DNA of 64,000 bases from Neonectria sp. B-13 (lineage: Eukaryota; Ascomycota; Sordariomycetes; Hypocreales; Nectriaceae), in contig NOKP01000001.1 of assembly GCA_002682825.1 (NCBI GenBank), positions 5,025,296 to 5,089,295 of the forward strand. The letters are read 5' to 3'. A model generated the notes under the pieces. It was not told the DNA's origin, searched no databases, and saw only the letters and a program-made list of their open reading frames with translations. Positions 57,156-64,000 of the stretch are shown here, piece by piece (position 1 is the stretch's first letter; each line of letters begins with the position of its first letter). A program made the translations under genes and the position numbers.

Positions 57156-58963
57156 ATGACAACCAAAACGATGTCCACCGGCAAGTCCTCGCTCAGCAAG
57201 CTCCATATCTCACCCAACAGATACTAACATAAAAACTCAGGGACTCGTCATAAAGACGTCCTCTTCACTTCCCTCCTCTTCACCATCCCCCTGCTCCATC
57301 TCCTCCTCGCGCCACACACCAAGGTAGAGGAGTCCTTCAACCTCCAGGCCGCCCACGACATCCTCGTCTACGGCACGCCCACCTCGGGCGACGTCCACGC
57401 CCGCCTCGCTCATACCTACGACCACTTCACCTTCCCCGGTGCCGTCCCGCGCACCTTCCTCGGCCCCGTGCTCCTCGCCGGCCTGGGCCAGCCGCTCGTC
57501 GCCGTCGCCGGGTTCCACCATGCGCAGCTCATCGTCAGGGGCCTGCTGGGCGCCCTCAACGCCACAGCGCTGCTAGTGCTGAGGAACGCCCTGCAGAGGG
57601 CGTTTGGGAAGGGTGTGGCGCGGTGGTGGGTTGTCATGCTGGTCAGCCAGTTTCATGTCAACTACTACCTGTCGCGGACGCTGCCCAACATGTATGCATT
57701 TGGTCTTAGTAAGTCGATTGTCCGGTTCCCTCACTCAACCACGACGACGTTTTAACAAACCGCCACTCAGCAACTCTCGCTTCCGCCCTTCTTCTCCCTC
57801 AGCCCAACCCCCAGAGGTACTTCATCCGCCAGAAGCAAGCCATCGCCCTCCTCATCCTAGCCGGCGCCATCTTCCGGTCCGAGGTGGCCCTCCTCCTCAT
57901 CACCACGGCGCTTCATCTCCTCACTAGCCGCCGCATGACGCTGCTCGCCCTCATCCCAGTCTCGCTTGGTTCTTTCCTGGCCGCCCTCGTTGTCTCCGTG
58001 CCCCTCGACTGTTACTTCTGGCAGAGGCCGCTCTGGCCGGAGCTCGCAGGCTTCTACTACAACGCCATTCTCGGCTCTTCGTCCAACTGGGGCGTTTCCC
58101 CCTGGCATTACTACTTTACCTCCGCTCTGCCGCGCCTCCTGTTGAACCCGCTCGCGCCGCTGCTCATCGCGTTTGCTCTCTTCCAACCAGGCACCTCCCG
58201 ATCCGCCCGCGCCCTCGTCATCCCAAACCTCCTCTACGTCGCCATCTACTCCCTCCAGCCGCACAAGGAAGCCCGCTTCATCTTCTACGTCGCCCCGTCT
58301 CTCACCGCCGCCGCCGCTCTTGGCGCCGACTTCATCTCCACCCGCGCCGCCAAGTCTCTCGTCTACCGCACTGCCTCCCTCGCCCTTGTCCTCTCCGTTC
58401 TGGGCTCGTTCGCCGCCAGCATCGGCATGCTGCTCCTCTCCTCCCTGAACTACCCTGGCGGCGACGCCCTTGTGCAGCTCAAGGTGCTCACCCGCGACGA
58501 CCCGACGCCCGTCGTCCGAGTCCACGCCGACGTTCTCACTTGCATGACCGGCCTGACTCTCTTTGGTCAAAACCCCGCCGGCCACCCTATCGCCCTCGAC
58601 CTCCCACTGCCGCAAAATTCCGACGCCCCGGTGCTCCTCTTCGACAAGACTGAGTCCGGCTATCAGATGGGCTGGCCAGTCTTCTGGGAGAAGTTTGACT
58701 ACCTCCTGGCTGAGGATATCTCCAAGATCCTGGGACGTTGGGAGGTCATCGGCATCGTCCAGGGCTATGACGGCATTGAGGTCCTCAAGCCAGGGAACCA
58801 TCCCGCTGGCGAGGAAGATTCTGAAGAAGCTGAGAGAGTAGTCGGCGTCGGCGCTCAAGTAGCCGCGGTCCGGAACTTTGTAAGGGGGTACACGGGTGGT
58901 TGGTGGGCTGGTCCCCGGATGTCACCGCGGATCTACATCCTCAGGCAGGCACGGACAGGCTGA
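57156..58963 (+). CDS. ALG12: Dol-P-Man:Man7GlcNAc2-PP-Dol alpha-1,6-mannosyltransferase
   Basis: ER multi-pass glycosyltransferase (GT22) that adds the eighth mannose, alpha-1,6-linked, to the lipid-linked oligosaccharide for N-glycosylation. Exons: 57156-57180, 57241-57708, 57771-58963; introns 60 and 62 bp; 561 aa. The luminal loop after the first helix has the family block HTKVEESFNLQAAHDILVYG, then YDHFTFPGAVPRTFLGP. Later comes the GT22 signature segment HKEARFIFYVAPSL. About ten further hydrophobic segments follow. The first intron begins GC rather than GT (gcaagt, with a textbook atactaac branch and actcag end). It is the only way to join the ATG to the open frame in phase. Next to YOS1, divergently. 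Confidence 0.92.
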
Positions 58964-59632
58964 AACTCGTAAACTAGGCTGGCGTATGCTCAATATAGCT
59001 TCTTTGGTGAATCAGGAGCGGAATCAGGAGCGGCATGTACCATCACTTATCAAAATTACTCTACCAACTTTTCAGTGCCTCCCACTTGCATTCGCATTTG
59101 GAAAGGCCGCCGATACTACACTCAACTCCATAAGGGCATCCGCATACACATCCAACAACCACAAGCCCAGAAACAACAGATACAATAAGGTGGAGGCGGT
59201 GGGAAACCTCCAGGCGATACACCCCGTGCATCCCGTAGCCCAACGCCATATAGAATCTCATATGCGTTTCCTGCCCACAAAGGAAGTCGGTTCCAGAGAA
59301 TCTCTGGACCCAATCAACAAACAGCCAAACGCAGCATTCATCAAAAGAGAAGAGGCGACCAAAAAAACAACTCAGAAAACCAACACGTAAAACCAAAGTC
59401 CAGCAGTAAGAACCCATGGAGTGAACTCCTCAATCCCTTCATTTCTTCCCTCTCTTCCCAGAAAGTGACCTGAACAAAAGCCCTTCCTTGTGTTCAGGTG
59501 CCCTGAGGCCACGCAGGTCGTATCGCGTGTGGGTGTTGAATTATGTGATAAATAAGCGTTGAGGTGCAGCTAGGATGGGGAGTGTAGAGAGAAGTATTGA
59601 GCTGCGTAAGTGTTGTGCGAGGCTGATCCCTT
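58964..59632. other. Convergent 3' region, ALG12 / adenylate cyclase
   Basis: 669 bp between facing stops. Short frames on both strands have no family features. Confidence 0.6.
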
Positions 59633-62600
59633 TTACTCCTGTTCCGTATCGCTCCCTCCTGTTGCAGGGTCGTCTCCGTCGTCTCCGTCTTCTTCGTCTT
59701 CTTCTTCTTCTTCTTCTTCTTCATCTTCATCATTGTCGTCCTCTTCATCGTCTTTGACTTTGCTGTTCTCTTCGTCCTCGCTACCACTGGATATGCTCGG
59801 TAACTTGCCATATTTCTTCGTGTATCGCTCAAGTTGCTTATGTTGAGAGAGGAAGTGGTCCAAGACAGACGCCATGGGGCCTCCGAGTTCGTCAAGCAAA
59901 CTAAACGTACCGCCGCCAACGGCAAGGTGTCGCATCGCCAGGGTCGAGATGCAGGTCTAATGCGACTGTCAGCATAATGTTCGAAAAGTACTTAGCACAG
60001 GCGAATCAGGAACTTACCTCTATCCTGCTGACTTGATGCTCCATGAAGTTGATCAAAAATCGATCAGTAACTTCACCTCCTCGCTGCTTGATTCTCTCGA
60101 GCAGTTCCGTCTCGGGCGGCTGAAGCCCGGGGCCCCCTACGCCCTCCAAACTGCTACATAGCATCTCCAGACGTAAGCTGACTCGCCAGAGCGTCCAAAT
60201 CATGTCAGGGTCAAATGAAAGCTCAGCTCCTGGAGCAAGAATGGCGGGCTTATCGGGACCTTCCTCGCGTCTCTCGTGCTGCTGATGGAACTCGATGCGA
60301 CCGGCCAAAGCATGCGGGTAGAGTGAGTAGACAACCTCCGGGTTCTCTAGTCCCTTCAGTTTCTTCTCGCCCATCTCCTTGACTTCAAATCCTTGCGAGG
60401 TCAGAGACCTAAGATCCTTCCGAATTGCAGTCGCAAACGACTCATCTTCGAACGTATCTTCGGATCCCGATGTGGCACGGTCCGTGTCCTGATAGTTCTC
60501 TAGGCATCTTTGTATCTCAGAGATGAAGTCAGTAGAGACCGTAATTTGTCCACCATCCGCTACGGCCGAAATTCGTGACGCCTTGTTGACCATGGGTCCA
60601 AAGTAATCCATACGGCGTGTGACCGGATCCGTCTCGCTAACGCAGTCTCCGAAATGAATTCCCATCCGCACCGACAAGCCCTTGAAAATGAGGCCGTTGT
60701 CCTTGTCATAAACTGGCTGGCAAGAAACTGAGTTAAGCACTTCCGATGGCCAGCTCACATCCAGAAGTTGCATCTGGACAGCAAAGGTCCACAGCAACGC
60801 GGATGTGGCGGTAGGGAAGGAGACCATGAACGCGTCGCCTTCCGTCTTGACCTCGTACCCTCCGATACGACGCAGTTGTCGACGCATAACTTCGTTGTGA
60901 AGCTTGATAGCAGATCGCATCGCGCTTGGGTACATCTCCCATAAGTTGGTCGAGTTCTTGATGTCGGTGAAGACGATCGAAACATTGTCCGTCGGTGCTG
61001 TAATCTCCGCCTCCAGGCGGTCGAGCGAGGAATCCAAAACACCGCCCTTGGGCCTGCGGATTTTCCTCGTGGAGAGAGCTTGAGCGGCATCGGGAATGCC
61101 AGAGGGGTACAGCGACATGCTGGCACCCCGATGAAGCCGTGATCGTTCAACTCTCCGCTTCAGGTCAGCGACACTAATCATCATGACCATGATTTTGCCA
61201 GAAGCGCCATAGGCCATTGCGAGGTCACGAAGTTTCTGAGCTGCCTGCATGAGGTCTTGGCGCTCTGCCCTCGCAACATCGGTCACCAGACCCGGTGACA
61301 GGTACTCCCAAAGTTCCCGGGTGGCGATCAAGATGATGTCGTCTTGTTCTCGGATGGTCATGTTGCTCACGTATGGTGCAGCTTGTACAGCCGGCATCAA
61401 GTCAACGTAGCCAAACGCTCGTGAAACCTCCAGAAGATCATTCAGCCTCCCGTTCCGAGATACCCATCCTCCCGCTTCCCGAATCCGGGCCCGTTCCGTC
61501 GGCTCGGCAGGATCATGTTTCCTTGTCAGCATCTTGTGGGTTCCATCAGTCTGGATCACCATTGCCTGGGCATCGCCCACGTTGGCAACATAGAGTTCTG
61601 TGCTCTGAAGGTAGACGACTGTGGCAACACCACCCGAGTTGAGATCTTCCTTTGTAAGAATAACCGGTTGGCTAGAGCCCCTATGCGTCTTCTGCGGGCG
61701 CTCCTCCGAATGCTGGATGGCAATTGTGACGAGATCCTTGTTCAGGGCCAGGAATGCGCGCCGCAGGGCGTCAGCCGGCGTCTCGTTCGAGCGCGTCTTG
61801 AGAGCCTTCAGTTCAAGGGCAAAGATGTGGCCAAAGTTCTCGTGAAGATACTTGGCGATTTTGGATCCTCCGCTAGATAATGCCTGTCCATCGAACAAGC
61901 CCAGAAGCATCTCAGTTTCAGAGGAGTTAAACCTAGGTACGACTAGATCAACAGTTGACAAGTGCTCATGCTTTCCCAGAGTGTCTGCCATCCCGTAGGG
62001 AAGATGGCCCGCGAGTGAGCCCGAGGTACGGACACGTCTATCTTCGCTCTGATCAGGAATACTGGGTTGAGTGAGTGTGACATCCATCAGTCCTAGCACC
62101 CGCAGGTTCATTAGACGACTGAAGTCGGTGTACTCCTCTCGGTTGACAGCACCCGGTCCACTGGCTACGGCCGTCTGCTTGATCTCCAGGCGCTTGTTTC
62201 CAGAAAGATTCAGATACCGTAGATTAGGGTTGAGGTTCCAATTCCAGTCGTAGGGCACGTTGGAGATGTTGTACTTGAGAAAATTGCTTCCGCAATCCAG
62301 TACTGCAAGGTTCTTTGCCCTCGAGATGTCTGCCGGCAAATTGGTGAACCTGTTGCCGTTGATGTATAAAGCCTGAAGAAGGCTAGACTCTTCCAGATCG
62401 TCGGCCGGCAACGATGTCAGGGCGTTACCTGAAAGGTAGAGTTCGACGAGCTGTGGCCAGTTCTTAATCGATCGCTGTGGCATGTCGCTGATCTCATCGT
62501 TGTATGACAAGTTAATGACTCGGAGTTCTGAGAGAAGCGTGATCTGATCGAACACGTCATCGTCAAGACGGTTGTCGGCCAAGTATAAGTTTCGCAGAGA

Positions 62601-64000
62601 TCCAGCAAAGGTGTTGGTCATCCTGGATGAAAGGCCAGAATCCTTCCTCGCGGTTGCTGACGCCGTAGTCGATCTCGACACGACCGACGTTTTCCGGCCA
62701 CCTTTTCCATAGACAGATACCACGGAACTCTTTCGATCACTGAGGGGAGATGGGCCAACGCTCAAGAGTGTAGTCGAGTTTTGGCTAGGCCGCCGTTCAT
62801 CAGAGAGCTCTTCTACGCTTGCAGTCGCTGACAGTGTCCCCAAAGGCGCAGCGGCTCTACCATTCGACACTGGTGGGGGCTGTGACTCCTCCCCAGGTAC
62901 TCGGGGTGCTCTCGAGGCCGGCTTCGGGAAGTGCTCAAGAACGTTGGAAGAGGCGTTGAAGATTTCTAGCTTATTAGCCCACCAGAGTTCCATGGGCAAC
63001 TTCGATATGTTGTTCCCTCGGACATTGAGCACTCGCAGCTCCGACAAACATCCGATTTGGGGAGGGAGTTCGCCCACAGAGTTGTTTGCTATGCTGAAAT
63101 GCTCCAATCTGCTTAGAGTGCCGAGTTCCTGGGGAAGGGATACGAAGTAGTTCTTGTCCAGGATGAGATGTTCCAGGTTCATCATGTTGGCAAAAGACGA
63201 GTCGATGCTAGCCAGCTGCGCATTGGAGAGGTTCAGCGTCTTCAGTGTTGGTACAGGTTCCACAATCTCGAATTTGTTGAGGGGGTTCGAGTTCAATTTC
63301 AATTGGCGAATCGTCTCGAACTGTCCCACAAAGGCAGAGATGCAGTTGTGATCAGCGGAAAGAATTTCCAGCTTGGGTAGCTCCGAAATGATGTCGATCT
63401 TCGTTATGCCATTGTACTTGATGTCGAGTTCGCGCAAACTGATGAGTTGTCCAAATGTCGGTGGTACACTATGCGTGAGCCTATTATTGGTAATTAGAAG
63501 CCTCTCCAGGTTCTTCAGGTTGCCAATCTCGTTGGGAAGGCTAGCAATGCCGTTGAAACTGAGGTCCAGGTCAACGAGACTATCCAGTTCGCACAAGAAC
63601 GAAGGAAATTTGTCGAGGAAGTTGGAAGATATGTTCAGAGTTCGCAGAGACTTGTACGCTCCAAAGTCTGGTGGGAGGTGTTTGAGTCGGTTGTTCGCGA
63701 GGTTCAGTTTCAACATTCCAAGCAAAGTGTTGAGTTCAGCATGCTCCAGCTGCTCCAGACGATTGTTCGCAACATCTAGGAATGTCAACTTGCCTGCCCG
63801 GCTTAGACTCTGCGGCAACTTCCTTGCTTCGTTGTTGTTGAATTTGATATCTCGCAAGTTTTTGCAAGATTGGATGAAGTCGCGAGGGACGTCGAGGGAC
63901 AAGTTGCGGGAAAGGTTCAGAGATATGATCTCCGGGGCCTTGGAGTAAAGGGAAATGGGTATAGTGATGAGATTTCGCCCCGAGAGGTCGACGTAGTTGA
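59633..64000 (-). CDS. CYR1: Adenylate cyclase, 3' part (5' end beyond the window)
   Basis: Makes cAMP for PKA signalling; the fungal form is large, peripheral and Ras-regulated. Two exons are seen on the minus strand: 64000 (edge)-60018 and 59956-59633; intron 61 bp; about 1435 codons here, so the N-terminus and Ras-association region are off the right side. In order come: a long run of ~20 leucine-rich repeats (LxxLxLxxNxL), a PP2C-like domain (DGQALSSGGSKIAKYLHENF region, NVGDAQAMVIQ, REQDDIILIATRELWEYL), and the class III cyclase domain (NVSIVFTDIKNSTNLWEMYP with its metal Asp, GGYEVKTEGDAFMVSF, VRMGIHFGD). The last exon ends in an acidic Glu/Asp tail of about 35 residues coded by a (TTC/GTC)n-type repeat at 59685-59740. 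No break is seen. Confidence 0.95.
59685..59740. repeat. Coding GAA/GAC trinucleotide repeat in the adenylate cyclase tail
   Basis: On the minus strand the sequence reads as (GAA/GAG/GAT/GAC)n and encodes an unbroken Glu/Asp run. It is purine-rich, purely triplet-phased and lies just before the stop codon, so length changes would alter only the acidic tail. Confidence 0.85.

Noticed and set aside
57857..58858. 333-codon open frame antisense to ALG12
   Set aside because: Shadow of a GC-rich coding exon. Low-complexity Gly/Glu/Val/Asp content, no family features, and the sense strand encodes a clear ALG12.

Overview
The window is nuclear DNA of a filamentous ascomycete (Pezizomycotina, most like a Sordariomycete). 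The evidence is short GT-AG introns of about 45-220 bp with fungal branch points (CTAAC/CTGAC), compact housekeeping genes with clear fungal family signatures (Mpo1, Par32, Atg22, CreB-type USP, LRR-type adenylate cyclase), and pyrimidine-rich leaders in front of start codons. The species cannot be named from this. I find no tRNA, rRNA, CRISPR array or intact transposon.

Left part, 1-16,609: arginine-specific carbamoyl-phosphate synthase large chain (minus strand); a 3-kb gene-poor stretch; an odd Cys-rich gene interrupted by one in-frame stop; an Mpo1-type ER enzyme; RNA polymerase II subunit RPB7; an HpcH/HpaI-type aldolase; a small glutaredoxin-like protein; and a CHORD-CS co-chaperone.

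Middle-left, 16,610-25,778: an island that looks like a small secondary-metabolite locus. A monocarboxylate-type MFS transporter and an FAD-dependent aromatic monooxygenase lie on the minus strand. Across a 1.4-kb divergent promoter, a two-domain isocyanide synthase-dioxygenase (DIT1/PvcA + TauD) lies on the plus strand. Together they suggest synthesis, hydroxylation and export of an isonitrile-type metabolite. Conserved genes flank the island on both sides.

Centre, 25,779-47,160: a Par32-like protein, ATG22, a BAH-PHD chromatin protein, actin-capping protein beta, a 5.8-kb gene-free stretch with many simple repeats, an NAD-dependent epimerase-like protein, a lipocalin-like hypothetical, a CBS-domain protein and a mitochondrial phosphate carrier.

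Right part, 47,161-64,000: a 5.6-kb gene-free, partly pyrimidine-rich stretch; a CreB/UBP9-type deubiquitinase whose catalytic Cys codon is split by an intron after a 14-nt exon; YOS1 with an apparent 8-nt microexon; ALG12 with a GC-AG intron; and the 3' part of adenylate cyclase, which runs off the right edge.

I built the exon models by hand from splice consensus and reading-frame continuity. All 19 full-length spliced models give whole numbers of codons, and most match expected family lengths.
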